From Volvox africanus (taxonomy: Eukaryota; Chlorophyta; Chlorophyceae; Chlamydomonadales; Volvocaceae), in NCBI GenBank assembly GCA_030268105.1, contig BSDZ01000016.1, forward strand, positions 1,495,501-1,559,500: DNA of 64,000 nt. The letters are read 5' to 3'. The translations under genes and the position numbers were made by a program. Shown one piece after another: positions 39,201-51,337 of the stretch. The notes beneath the pieces were generated by a model, which searched no databases, was not told the origin of the DNA, and worked only from the letters and a program-made list of their open reading frames with translations. The stretch's first letter is position 1. Every line of letters starts with the position of its first letter.

Positions 39201-39875
39201 AATTCCAGACTGGATGATATTCAAGGCTGGCTGTTGGCGGCCCTTGCTGGCCTGCACTCCCTTCACCGCAGGGGGCTGCCTTCAGCCGCGCTACTGCCGC
39301 CGTATGCCTCACCGGTGGCCGCAGCGGTCTCACACTCAAGTGCAGCGGCCCCCCTGTGCGTGGCTGCCCCATTGCCGTACCTTCAGCAGAACTCAGCCGC
39401 GGAGGGACTGCTGGTGGAAGGGCAGCTACCATCGCAGGTGTTGGTGGACACTGGCAGCGCAGTGGTCCTTGTTGGGCAGTGGCTGGCGGATCGTCTCGAG
39501 CTGCAGCTTGACCCAGACGGTGAGTTTGCGGTTACCACTGCCGCTGGCCGTTCACACCTGAAGGGCTTGGTCGCTGGGGGGCTCCATGTGGTGTTTCGCG
39601 CCGGCACGCCTGACGCGTTTGCTGCCAACGTCCCAGCACTAGTGGTGGCCGATGAGGGCGCGGAGGCGTTTGAACTGCTGCTGGGTATACCTGCGCTGGG
39701 CCCACATCAGTGCTACCTGGATATGGAGGAAGGACGTGAGCATTTACGGCTGCGGCCACCGGGCCGCGACCCTATCGACCTCCCGGTCGTCGTACGGTGG
39801 CCCGTGTTAGTGGAACCTCCGTCGTCTGCTTATCTACAGCCGCCCCCAACCGACGAGGGCGGCCGGTCATCATGA
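39200..39875 (+). CDS. Element G protease region
   Basis: The open frame includes VLVDTGSAVVLVGQWLADRL, where DTGSA is the retropepsin active site, followed by GLHVVFRAGTP and LLLGIPALGPHQCYLDME, which fits the second half of an aspartic protease. The frame ends with TGA at 39873-39875. The RT frame begins with ATG at 39872-39874, so stop and start overlap as AUGA. Confidence 0.75.
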
Positions 39876-41540
39876 GTGCCCCGGCACTTGCGGCGGGGCG
39901 CCACTACCCCGTCGCTGACCTGCTGCCGCCGCTCATCGACGACAGCGACCACGAGGGCAACGACTCTGACAATGACAACAATGGTTTTCTGGAGCCGGCG
40001 GATTTTACACCAGAAGAGCGGCGCACACTCCCGCCCGAGGCCAAGTTCATGGTCTCCGCTGGCAGGTGGTTGCTGTGCGACCGCCCGGACATGCCGCCGG
40101 AGCTGGCCGCGCAGTTTAAGGAATTGGTGGATCGGTATAACGGCGTTTTCGCCCGCAGCATGGCGGATCTAGGAGAGTATTGCGGTGACGTGGGCCCTGC
40201 CCGCATCGAGCTTGCTCATCAGCGCCCCATCTACCAGCGGCCCCGTTCCCACAGTCAGGAGTACGCCGCCATGGACGCGGCCTGCCAGGAGCTGCTGGAT
40301 GCCGGGATCATCGAAGAGAGCCGCTCCAGCCAGTACGCCATAAACTCCACCATGCCGCCCAAGCGGTCGGTGGATGGTACCTGGACGCAGCGGCGGTTTT
40401 GTCAGGACGCACGGGAGCTCAATGCTGCCACTCTGCCCGACCTGCACCTGTCGCCGCTGCCGGAGCAGCTGTTTCAGCAGGTGGGGGACTCGCTGTGGCT
40501 TACCAAGATGGACTGCCGGGCTGCCTTCCTGCAGATTCCGCTGGCACCTGAGCATCGGGAGCGCACTAGCTTCTGGTGGCGCCGGCGGCTGATGCAGTAC
40601 AGGCGTCTGGTGTACGGCCTGCGCAACGCCACAGCGAACTTCCAGGGTGTCCTGGACCACGCCATTCGTCAATAGGGTTTGGAGCAATTTGTCGCCTGCT
40701 ACGTCGATGACCTGCTTGTCTTCAGTAGCACGGCGGAGGAGCACCTGGAGCACCTGGAGTGTGTGTTTGCCATGCTGCGGGACATCGGCATCAAGTTACA
40801 CCCGGAGAAAACCCTCGTCGTGGGAGACTTGGTTGAATTCCTGGGTTTTATGGTCTCGGCGCGTGGCCTGTCCCCTACCCGCGCCAAGGTGGAGGCACTG
40901 CTGGCGTTGGAGCCGCCTACACCCTCTGCTGGTGTGCGGCGGCTGCTGGGCATGTTCTCGTACTACCGGGGGCTTGTCCCGCATTTTGCCCACATCACCG
41001 CGCCCCTCAACCCGCTCACCAGTACCAAGTACGTGTGGCACGTGGAATCGTGGGGTCCGGAACAGCAGGCGGCACTTGACGAGCTTAAGCGCATCTACAC
41101 GCAGATGGACGGTCCTGTGCTGCGGCGGGTTCATCCTGATCGGCCGCTCATACTGCACACGGACTTCTCTGGCGTGGGCATCAGCGGGATCCTGGGGCAG
41201 CTCGACGATGCTGGGCGTGAGTACCTCTGTGCAGCCGTCTCTCGTTCCCTCAACGTGCACGAGCGGCGGTATGACAGCTACAAGGGGGAACTTTTGGCGG
41301 TGGTGTGGGCCAGCAAACTCTTTTACCCGTACCTCGCCACGCGTCACTTCACCGTCGTCACCGACTATGCACCGCTGCTGTGGCTCATGTCTCAGCAGGA
41401 CGGCCTGCCTGCACAGTACGCGCGGTGGGCCTTACAGCTCCAGGCGTTTGCTTTCGATGTGGCGCATTGGCCTGGCAAGCTGCACCAGAACGCCGACGCC
41501 CTGAGTCGGCACCCGCGAGACTCAGCGCATGATGGGTCTG
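39872..41540 (+). pseudogene. Element G reverse transcriptase and RNase H
   Basis: From MSAPALAAGRHYPVADLLPP an acidic leader leads into RT: PIYQRPRSHSQEYAAMD, QRRFCQDARELNAAT, LTKMDCRAAFLQIPL, RLVYGLRNATANFQGV. A TAG at 40673-40675 then interrupts the frame immediately before the catalytic CYVDDLLVFS. RNase H follows: LILHTDFSGVGISGILGQLD, YDSYKGELLAVVWA, VTDYAPLLWL and NADALSRHP. One stop therefore separates the RT fingers from the catalytic motif; readthrough is possible but mutation is more likely. Confidence 0.85.
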
Positions 41541-43554
41541 GAGCTCGAGTGGACGAAGACGGCGACCCTCTGCGTTCGCCGCCTGTGCTGGTGCCGCACC
41601 CGGGCGTCCAGTGGCCGCTCTACGCCTTCTCTCGTGCGCCTGCGGCTGCTGGAGCCCCTGCGGCGGTCGCAGCCCACCTCATGGTGGTTGCGGCTTGCTC
41701 GGTGGCGCTGGCACAACGGTTTTTGGATGCTCAGGATTTGACGGATCCGGCCAGTGGGCTGGCTGCCGCCCCAGATGCGGTTGGCCCGCTCGCTGGCCTT
41801 GCACACTTCGCTGGCCCGGTCCCTCGTGCACGTGCTGCGACCTGGTGCGTGCACGCGGTGTGTCTCGTGGCCAGCACGGGGCTGCCCGTCTCGGCGGCCT
41901 CAGAGCTGGACTACGACAACGAGCTGGAGACCTTGGCGGCGGGGCAACTCGCCGCCGGGGGGCTGGAGGGCCCGGGGGCGGGGCAACCTGCCCTCGGGGA
42001 GCTGGAGACCTCGGTGCGGGGTGTGCTGCCTTCCGCCGAGCCACACGTGCCTTGCAGCCTTTCTGGGCCGCCGGTCACTGGCGCCATCACACTACAAACG
42101 GCGGCCCTGCTCATCCGCAGGGAGGCCGCAGCCTTGCATCGGTTGCGGCCCGCCAAGGCGCTGCCCCTGCGCCTCAGGGTAGGGACAGGGGAACTTTTAG
42201 GAGTGAATACCGCGCTTGTTCAGCATGTCTTCTTTCCGGCAGCAGCAGGGGGTGAGGGGATATGTGTCTTGGAGCTGCCGGGCGGCCTTGCATCGGGCCT
42301 GCTTGCGTGTTTGGGTTTGGGGTTTCGTGTGTTACGTTCATTTGTCCTGTGACGCCCGCGAGCGGCTCGCAGTGTCCCGGCTGGTGCCAATCTGGGCGCT
42401 GCATTTCGCCAGTCAGCTCGCCGCAGGTGCCTGGGACCCGCAGGTGGTCCCGGCCTTCAGCATTCCTGCTGACCTGCTGTACTGGGCGGCTTCGGCTGCA
42501 GCTGCCGAGGCCTTGGGTTTTGGGGACGAGTCTGTGTGGATCGTTGTAGGTAGCTGGGCTGGGAACATTGTGTGGAGTGCTGCGCAAATTGTCGGATTTT
42601 TTGGTGGGTTTCAGCAGTTTCGTCGTGAGCGGCGCCTTTCACCGCCGGCCTTCCTCTTGGAGGGTCCCTTCGTCAATGTCGGCGCGGCGCCGGATGCTGG
42701 GTGGCTCTTTGGGATGCCTGTGCTCCTGGATGCCGCCGTCACTGGTGCGGCAGTTCACCGTTTGAGCTGCCTCTACACCAACCTTGCTAACGCGGTGCAC
42801 TTGCAGCACTGCGTCACAGAGTTGCGCCCGCCTGATGGGCGTGACCTAGCCGCGCTGCTGCCGGCTGGTCGTGTGCCGGCGGCGGCGTGCACGGTCCTCG
42901 CCCCGCCGTATGTGGCGTGTGATTTTCCAGGGCGGCCGTGGGTGGCATTGCCACCGCCTGCGGTCACCGGCACGCCACTGCGCGCGGGCCCCATCCACGC
43001 GCCCTGCCAGGTCACCGCCGCTGACTACACAGCGGCGGCGGGCTTCTGGCTACGGACGTCGCGGGACTTCATGCTGGAGCTGGAGCTGGAGCTGCTGGAG
43101 CGGTCGTCTCCGCCGCTGGTCTTCCAAGTCGCGCTTTCCCTCTGCATGGTGCTGCATGGGTGCTTTCATCACGCCCCATGACATGCAGTATCCTGCGACG
43201 AGGCACCTCACAGCCTTGCCGCAGGGGGGGGAATCCGAACTGACCCCGCTGGCTCCTGTAGCTGCACTCGCGGCTGTGGGATCGGCAACGAGGCTGGCGG
43301 CTGGGATGACATACAACTCAGCCATGGTGGATGCAGACAACCTGCTCACGCCATGGGCCTGCGCCCTGCTCTCACAGCGGGCGCCTGGGCTTAGGGTGGT
43401 GATGGCCACTGCTGCAGTAGCGGCGGCTGCTGAGGTACAGGGGAATGCCTTGGCGGATGGCCAAGACCCTGACGTCTGGTGTGATGCGTCAACGCTGGCG
43501 TTCCTTCGTGGGGCGCCGGCGGGGGTCACGGAGGAGGACGGGCGGCCAGCATGA
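41541..43554 (+). other. Element G extra 2-kb segment between RNase H and integrase
   Basis: In ordinary gypsy elements the integrase zinc finger begins soon after the DALSRHP motif. Here about 2 kb intervenes. It is GC-rich and largely open but in three successive frames: up to 42352, then 42216-43181, then 42871-43554. Recognisable phrases are low-complexity alanine/glycine text plus FGDESVWIVVGSWAGNIVWS and LQHCVTELRPPDGRDLAALL. No known domain is recognised. It could be a lineage-specific insert domain broken by frameshifts, or a captured host fragment. Confidence 0.6.
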
Positions 43555-43789
43555 CGCGTGCTTCGACGGGCCGCGTTGTACCGGTGGGCGGGGGATCAAC
43601 TGCTTAGAGCTCTCAGTGACGGCTCGACACGGGTCTGCCCGCCGCCCGAGGACAGGGAGGCCATCGTGCGGCGAGTCCATGCGGTGGCCCACCTTGGCAT
43701 TCGGCGGACACTGGCGTTGGTGCAGCTGGGCTATTGGTGGTACCGGCACGACAATCTGGCGACGTTCACCATCAGTACGGATCCATAGG
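43555..43789 (+). pseudogene. Element G integrase N-terminus, truncated
   Basis: After a TGA at 43552-43554 the same frame continues with AALYRWAGDQLLRAL, then IVRRVHAVAHLGIRRTLALV and GYWWYRHDN. The H-x3-H spacing (HAVAH) and WW pattern fit the integrase HHCC zinc finger. The frame is lost at about 43789, where element F begins in the opposite orientation. Confidence 0.7.
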
Positions 43790-45390
43790 CCGCGCTCCTG
43801 CTTATAGGCCGCCGCACCAGAACGGCGCCTGATCCTTGCAGCGAGGCATCAGAGATGAGCTCGCCATGAAAGGGCAAGGAGTAATCAGGGAAACGCAGCA
43901 CCACGTCATTAGCAACAGCATGCTTGATCGCATCAAACGCAGCTTGGCAACCAGGGGTCCAAGCCTCAGGAGACTGAAAAGCGTCTTTGTAAGTGAGTGA
44001 CGTGAGAGGTGCAGCAAGGGAGGAGTACCCAGAGATAAACTTACGAAAGTAATTGGTAAGGCCCAAAAACTTGCGCAGCTCTGGCAAAGAGGTCGGAGTC
44101 AGCCAGTCCTTTATGGCAGCAGTCTTACGGGGGCCCATGCGGATGCCATCAGCAGACACCACATGTCCCAAGTATTCCACCTGGGAAAGAGCCCAGTGGC
44201 ACATGGACTGCTTGGCATACAGCTGCTCACGCCGTAAGACCTCCAGCACCTGACGTAGATGCTTAAAGTGTTCCTCCTTAGTCTTTGAGTACATCAGGAT
44301 ATCGTCCAGGTAACACACGACAAACTTGTCGATGTAGGGCCTGAACATACGGTCAATGACAGCTTGAAAGGTCGCAGGGGCATTAGCCAAACCAAAGCTC
44401 AGGACCGTAAACTCGAAATGACCAAAAGGGGTACGGAAAACCGTCTTAGGAATGTCAGATTCCAAGATACGGATCTGATTATAGCCCTGCTGCAGGTCAA
44501 TAGAGCTGAAGTAGACAGAGCCACGCAGCTTATCAAGCAGGTCATCGATCCGAGGTAAGGGATACCGGTTTTTGACCGTAATGGCATTAAGGCCACGATA
44601 GTCAATGCACATGCGCAGTGCCATCCTTCTTACCCACGAACAAGATAGGCGCGGAGTAAGGGGAAGTGCTCGGACGGATCAAGCCCTTAGCAAGCAAGTC
44701 AGTAACCTGCCGCTTTACCTCATCAAGCTCTAACGGGCTGAGACGGTACATGGGGCGTGAGACGGGATGCGCGCCAGAAACCAAAGGAATAGTGTGATCC
44801 ACCGGTCGTTTCGGCGGAACACATCTGCATACTCCGTGAGCAACGCAGAGACTTCAGGGTCCTGCATGGAAGTCTGAGCACCAACAGAGTTGAGCTGAAG
44901 AGAGGGGTGCACTAGAATGCCATGAGCACCCTTACGCAGCATACAGACAGCTGCTTTACGGCTAACAGACTCTGGGGTATTCTTGGTTTCACGCATGGCA
45001 GTGATAACGTGATTGATCTGAGGAGCGTCATCAGGGACAGCCCCCTCTGCGGCTTTAGGCAGCCAGTGAAGCACGCAAGTTGCTGAACCCTTAGACAGGC
45101 GAAGGGTGCGTTCCTCATAGTCAAATGCAACAGCATGCTTCTGGAGTGAGGCAGAGCCTAAAATGAAAGATGCGGCATCTGTGAGGGTTGGCAGCACATA
45201 GGGCTGCAAGCAAGCACGAAAAGAGCCTGCAGACACCTGCAAAGACACCTGCCCCAAGATGGCTTGCTTGCCCCCATCGGCTAAGGAAACTAAAGACCAC
45301 GGGCAAGAGTGAACAGGTAAACGCAAGCGCTGAACCAGTGACTCACTGATAAAGTCGTGGGTATAGTATCCTGGGGTATGTACGGGTAGT
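43790..45390 (-). pseudogene. Element F pol fragment (protease end, RT, start of RNase H)
   Basis: Reading from 45390 down: a protease remnant (THDFISESLVQRLRL, LADGGKQAILGQVSLQV) missing its active-site DTG, then EVSALLTEYADVF. A frameshift precedes DHTIPLVSGAHPVSRPMYRL near 44800, and another separates it from RT (44624-43790). RT has [54 protein letters not shown] and [14 protein letters not shown]. RNase H begins with ISDASLQGSGAVLV and is cut at about 43790. The sequence is a sister of A-D but clearly more diverged. No LTR is attached at either end. Confidence 0.85.
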
Positions 45391-46312
45391 AACAATGATT
45401 GGACCACCGATGGTCATATCTTTCTTTGTAGTCGCGCTGCCCAAAACTGAGGGGGGATACGATGCGGTGTTCGTTATGGTTGACCGTCTAACTAAGATGG
45501 TTCACCTAGCACCATGTATGTCATCCTGCACCGCGGATCAAACAGCACGATTGTTCTTTGACAATGTGGTTCGGTTGCACGGCGTTCCTAAAAACGTGAT
45601 ATCAGATCGTGGCGGGCAATTCACGTCTAAGTTTTGGGAAGCGCTCTGCAAGCTAGTTGGCATGCAAGTCAGTCAACCTGAGCACGGCATACCATCCGCA
45701 AACTGATGGGCAAACCGAATGCACAAACCGCACGCTGGGTGATATGTTGCGCAATTATGCTGGTCGCACACCCCTCGTCTGGGATACATATTTGACTGCG
45801 GCAGAATTCGCGCTTAACAATGCTGTTAACCACTCCACAGGAAAAAGTCCGTTCTTCCTTAACTATGGGTTTCATCCCGCGCTACCTGTGTGGCGTGAGT
45901 TGCAAGTGAACGTGCCTGCTGCTAAAACTTTTGCCAAGTCTTTCCTATCCCATATGGCAGACGCGAAGGCGTGTTTGGATGCGGCGCAGCAACAGACGAC
46001 AGACTACTATAACAAATCGGAAGGGCAATTAGTGTTGCTGAGCACTAAGAATCTACACACTTTTGCTGAGGGCTCCCAAAAACTGCTGCCCCGTTGGATT
46101 GGTCCTTATCCTGTCGTGTGCATGGTCGGGAATGTGGCAGTAGAACTTGCCTTGCCCGCTGATATGACCATTCACCCCACGTTCCATGTTTCCCTCATAC
46201 GCCCTTATCGTGGTACAGAACCTGTCCCTGAGCTTGCTAACACCCCTGCAGCGGTTGAACCAGTCCCGGAGACCTGGATCACTGGTAAACAGAAGGTTTA
46301 CGATGTGGAGCG
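45391..46312 (+). pseudogene. Element E integrase fragment with start of chromodomain
   Basis: It begins inside the integrase core ([20 protein letters not shown], where the first catalytic Asp region is truncated) and continues with [19 protein letters not shown] (second Asp). A 4-base tandem insertion near 45669 shifts the frame. The second frame carries [20 protein letters not shown] (the Glu of DDE), PVWRELQVNVPAAKTFAKSF, and ETWITGKQKVYDVERV. It stops exactly at 46312, where the C' LTR starts, so the chromodomain is cut by that insertion. It is closer to D than to C. Confidence 0.85.
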
Positions 46313-47127
46313 TGTTGTATCCTTCCTTCTTCAATCATGTACTAGCTCTGCACGTCTAGGTGTTAGCTGCGTGCGTACCAAGCTTACAAACAGCAAGGCA
46401 AGCCAATGCGAATAGTAGACAGCGGAAGACTCAATAGCAAGGAAAGATTCAACTTACAATGTTCTTCAGTTACAGAATTACAGTCTGCCGTCAGACCCCG
46501 TGGGCAATATTCATCACTCAGCTGCAGATGGAATGCTAGAATAGCTCAGGCCGAATGTAAATGATTATATCGTATGTATGCGTATTGAATAGAGTTAAGT
46601 ACTCGAATACTTGGTCCAAAGTTAGCGTTGCGCCGACTTCGGTCTCTAGGCGGCCGTCCTCGCACCTATCACGTCGCGATACCGATGTGCAGTACAGGTC
46701 TCACTGGATTACGATCTCAAGTGTGAGTACCTTGGTAATACTGCTCTAAATATCGTGTCATTCGTGATATTATTGGATGCAACGCATGCAATATGCAAAG
46801 GTCCGAATATCGATATTCGGTTGCCGACCCAACCATCACAATCGTCACATTCTTGCATACGTGTATGGTTTATGACACAGATGAGGTAATACTATTCAAA
46901 GTATTATTACGTGATATAATATGCCAATGGGTAGATCACGCATTAATTATCAGCCTCGAGTCAAACATGTTGACCGACAGCGTGATGTCGTGAATGATGA
47001 TGCCACATGCCTGATTAGCTAGATATACTCGAATATATCATGCTAATATGATTGTATTATGCTTCATGATATCTGAATGCATTGCGGCCTTCGTAATTGT
47101 AAACAGTGATTGGACCCGTGTACAACA
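46313..47127 (-). repeat. Element C' 3' LTR (minus orientation)
   Basis: An 815-bp LTR with TGTTG...CAACA ends, identical in length to the C LTR at 51338-52152 and very similar to it. It is inserted in the chromodomain codons of element E. A purine-rich tract (complement of CTATCCCCCCTCCC, 47129-47142) lies at its inner edge, as expected for plus-strand priming. Confidence 0.9.
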
Positions 47128-47142
47128 ACTATCCCCCCTCCC

Positions 47143-50100
47143 ATATGCAGCGTCCTCGCTGCATCGAACAGCATCGACTGCAAGGATCATTGGGTTTGTG
47201 TGGCGCGTAGACAAGCTTCCTCCAACAGGGGCTTCATTTCCGGCGAGAAGTTACGCATCGGCTCCCATGAATTATGCCTGCTAGGATAGCCAGTCCACTT
47301 GATTAGATATTCATGCACCTTCCGCTTTCATTGTTGTCGACCAATGCGACGAACCCGATAATCCAGTATGCATTCCACATCATACACCTTTTGCTTGCCT
47401 GCGATCCAGGTCTCGGGACCGGGGTCCATTACTGCAGGGGCATCGGTGTCGTTCATAACGGGTGCTGTGCCGCGATAAGGGCGAATTAAAGAAATATGAA
47501 ATGTGGGATGGATATTCATGTCAGAAGGTAGGGATAGCTCCACGGCTACATTCCCTACTATGCGAACAACGGGATATGGACCGATCCAACGAGGTAACAA
47601 TTTACAGGAACCGTCGGCGAGCGAACGCAAGTTCTCAGTGCTCAGTAATACCATTTGTCCCACCGAAAATGTTACGTCTCGTTTAGATTTATTATAATAG
47701 TCCGTCGTCCGTTGTTGTGCCGCGTCCAGGCATGCCTTCACGTCTGTCATGCGGGATAGGAATGACTTGGCAAAGGTTTTAGCCGCAGGGATATTTATCT
47801 CCAATTCTCGCCACACGGGTAGCGCAGGATGAAATCCATAATTCAGAAAGAAAGGGCTTTGACCTATAGAGCGGTTAACAGCGTTGTTAAGCGCGAATTC
47901 TGCCGAAGTCAGAAACGTATCCCAAACAGAGGGTGTGCGTCCCGCGAAATTCCTCAACATGTCGCCCAGTGTGCGATTTATGTGTTCAGTTTGCCCATCG
48001 GATTGTGGATGATATGCTGTGCTCAAATGAACGCGCATACCGACGAGTTGACATAGCGCTTCCCAAAACTTAGACGTGAATTGACCGCCGCGATCGGAGA
48101 TCACATTTTTAGGAACGCCATGCAATCGGACCACATTATCGAAAAATAATCGTGCTGTTTGCTCAGCGGTGCAAGACGAGGTGCAGGGGGCTAAATGAAC
48201 CATCTTGGTCAAAGGATCGACCATTACGAACACCGAGTCGTATCCCCCCTCAGTTTTGGGCAGTGCGACTACGAAGTCCATAGAAACACTTTCCCAAGGG
48301 ACATCTGGTATAGGTAAAGGTTGTAATAAACCCTGGCCCTTACCGGATAGTGCTTTGTTGTGCTGGCATAAACTGCACCTTTGCACAAAGTTTTCCGCAT
48401 CCTTCACCATGCGCGGCCACCAGAACGAGCGTCGTACCAGCTCTGCCAATCGCGTGCTTCCAGGATGTCCTGCCAACGGGTCCTCGTGGAACCGCGCAAG
48501 AATATCGTAGCGCAAAGCACGACGATTTGTGTGGTCAAGCCATCCTGCCGTATCCACAACTCGTTGCGCTTGTGCAAATGTTCCACATTGTTGGGCGAAG
48601 CGAACCATGGATCCACTTCATACGCCACCTTGAGTCGCTGCGCAAGGTCCGCTGCTATCGGCACCTCCTGACTGCGCGAGTAACCAGTGCTGCCAAAATT
48701 GCAGCATGTAATGATGGATGTCGACTGAGAGCGTCAGCAATATTAATCCTGCCGGCGATATACTCCCATGTACAGTCGAAATGGGACAGATACTCCATCC
48801 ACCGGGCTTGTCGTCGGTTAAGGGTAGGGACACTCTGCAAGAATGTCAGCGGCTCATGATCGGTCTTCAGCGTAAAAGGGCGGCCCTCGAGGTAACAACG
48901 CCATTCCTTCAAAGCATGTAGAGCTGCCAACAGCTCCTGCTCTCCGGTTGTATATCGGGTCTCCGCACCTGAAAACTTCTTACTTGTGAAGGCGATCGGT
49001 CGTCCTTCCTGCAACAATACAGCGCCGCTTCCATGCAAGGAAGCATCTGATACAACTTCAACACGGAACGGCAACGAGTAATCAGGAAAAGAGAGGGTAA
49101 CGTCGTCGGTGACGATTCGTTTGAGCTCTTCGAATGCCCGCTGACACGTGGATGTCCAGGCTTCGAGAGAAACGAAACCTCCTTTCTTCGTCAAATTCGT
49201 AAGCGGGGCCGCAATAATGGAGTAATTTTTAATAAACTTACGGAAGTAGTTAGTCAAACCCAAGAACTGGCGTAGTTTGGTGAGGTTCTGAGGTGCGGGC
49301 CATTCGTGAACCACAGCTACCTTCCGTGGGTCCATCCTTATTCCAGTGGCCGACACGATGTGGCCCAAATACTCCACTTGCGGCTGCGCCAAAAAACACT
49401 TGGCACGTTTAGCAAACAATTGCTCCCGCTTCATCACCTCAAGCACGAGCTCGAGATGCTTCAGGTGCTCCTCGCGCGTTTTGGAATATATTAAAATATC
49501 ATCCAAATAGCAAACGACGAACCTGTCAATATACGGTCTGAACATGCGATCCATCACTGCTTGAAATGTGGCGGGCGCATTAGTAAGTCCAAATGACAAG
49601 ACCTCGTACTCGAAGTGACCAAAGGGAGTCCGGAAAGCGGTTTTCGGAATATCAGAGGCAGCGATGCGTATCTGATTATACCCTTGTTGAAGGTCAATCG
49701 AGGAAAAATAAGTTTCACTTCATCCAGCTCCAACGGGCTTAACCTGTACATAGGTCATGAAACGGGTTGTGCTCCGGGCACAAGAGGGATTGTATGGTCA
49801 ACAGGCCGCATAGGTGGGAGCCCTGGGATGTAATGAAAAACATCAGCATATTTATGCAGGAGGGCTTCGACCTCAAGATCCTTCACGGTGGACTGCGCGG
49901 TGGTAGCATTCGATTGCACCCGTGGCCTCACAAGCAACACATGGGCGCCTTTCCGTATCATCCGATTGGTTTCCTTGCGCCCAATTAGCTTGGGTTCTTG
50001 TTTTCCGCTGACAATCGCCGTCAAAGTGAAGTTAACCTCAGGCTCCGCAACAATTCCACCCTCCTCTGGTATGACATCTTGGTACAACAGGAAAGGTACC

Positions 50101-51149
50101 TTAGTCGATAGGTTCCCTTTGCACAAACTAAGTGTGGTGGACTCCATATCGATGCGCGCGCGGTACTGTCATAATGTTGCGGCACCCAGAATGTACTGTG
50201 CTGTCTCCGAGAGACCTTGTAGCACATACGGTTGGGCCCTAACACGCAGAGGGCCTATCGATAGGCTCAGGGTGATCCTGCCCACGATGGGATGCTTTCC
50301 TCCATTAGCAAGGGTAACCTGTGCACAATCAGACGACTGAGGGGTCAACCCCAAATCATTCACCTCCTTTGCCGAGATGAAGTCGTCACTGGCGCCAGTA
50401 TCCACAAGCGCCTTCATCAGTCGACCTCCGAGGCCGATCTCGATAATAGGGACACGATTCCTTGATTCCTGTCGGAGTCGACTCTGCAGACAATGAAAGG
50501 GATCCTATAGCAGGCTCGAACCTGGTAGGACTCAAAAGAGGAGCCTCAAACCACACTTCAGCAGCGTAAGGTAGTTTAGGCAACATCGTCGGTTTGCCCG
50601 TCACATCCACACCGTTAAACAGAGCGGTGCCCGACTCGAATCGGAGGACACATTGCATACCTTCCAACAAAGACGCCACTTTACGTTGGCAAAAAGAGGG
50701 AATTAATATGCAAGCTGCAGTGTCCGGATTTCGACGGCGGTACTTCTTGTTCCTGTCGAGCTGTTTGCACAGCTCACGGAAAGATGAAGGGATTAGTAGA
50801 GAAGTGTGGCCCGATAAATCGAGGGAAGAAAGGGGGCAACGCGGCGCAAATAAATTACAAAACGGGTCGAAGTGGTTTAGTCCCGTGCGTCCGTCGAGCG
50901 AAAAACGTCGCTCGATAGCCCGCTCGATTTGTCCGAAAACAGTAGGTAAAAGGGCCCTCACTGTGGGGTGTAACGACGGCCAGCGGCCACATTCACCTTC
51001 TTCTATCCTGGGAGAAGTCCCTTCCTCCACATCCCAGGCAACTTCCTAGGTCGTCTTCGGTACGAAAGGTGGCAAAAGGGGGCACTCGCGGGTAGGGTGT
51101 TCTCCCGCACACCGCAAACAAAGATTAGCAAACTTCCGACGGCCAAACT
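47143..51149 (-). pseudogene. Element C' internal region: gag tail and pol, degenerate
   Basis: Read from 51149 down: the 5' LTR end joins directly to the gag zinc-knuckle region, so the leader and most of gag are deleted. Pol then runs through the region ahead of protease (51030-50386), a frameshift, protease ([18 protein letters not shown], 50417), the linker, RT with an internal deletion at about 49712, RT palm with CYLDDILIYS (49599-48655), RNase H, integrase (48608-47328) and a chromodomain (VHEYLIKWTGYPSRHNSWEP, about 47310-47200). Lesions include a 4-base loss near 48675, a small deletion near 48510 and a TGA just before the chromodomain. The RT deletion and the frameshift ahead of protease are identical in element C. 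Confidence 0.88.
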
Positions 51150-51337
51150 TGTTGTATCCTTTCTTCTTCAATCATGTATTAGCTCTTCACGTCTAGGTGT
51201 TAGTCGCGTGCGTACCAATCTCACAAACAGCAAGGCAAGCCTATGCGAATAGTAGACAGCGGAAGACTCAATAGCAAGGAAAGATTCAACTTACAATGTT
51301 CTTCAGTTACAGAATTAAAGTCTGCCATCAGACCCCG
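51150..51337 (-). repeat. Element C' 5' LTR remnant, interrupted by element C
   Basis: 188 bp equal to the last part of the C-family LTR in reverse. The match stops inside GACCCCGTG at 51337. In the intact C' LTR (46494-46510) that string continues as GGGCAATATTC. Element C begins at 51338 with TGTTG, so C inserted inside this LTR and the missing part should lie beyond the right edge of the window. Confidence 0.85.

Noticed and set aside
40699..41347. Minus-strand frames across the G, C and D pol regions
   Set aside because: They are antisense shadows of RT and integrase coding sequence with no motifs of their own.
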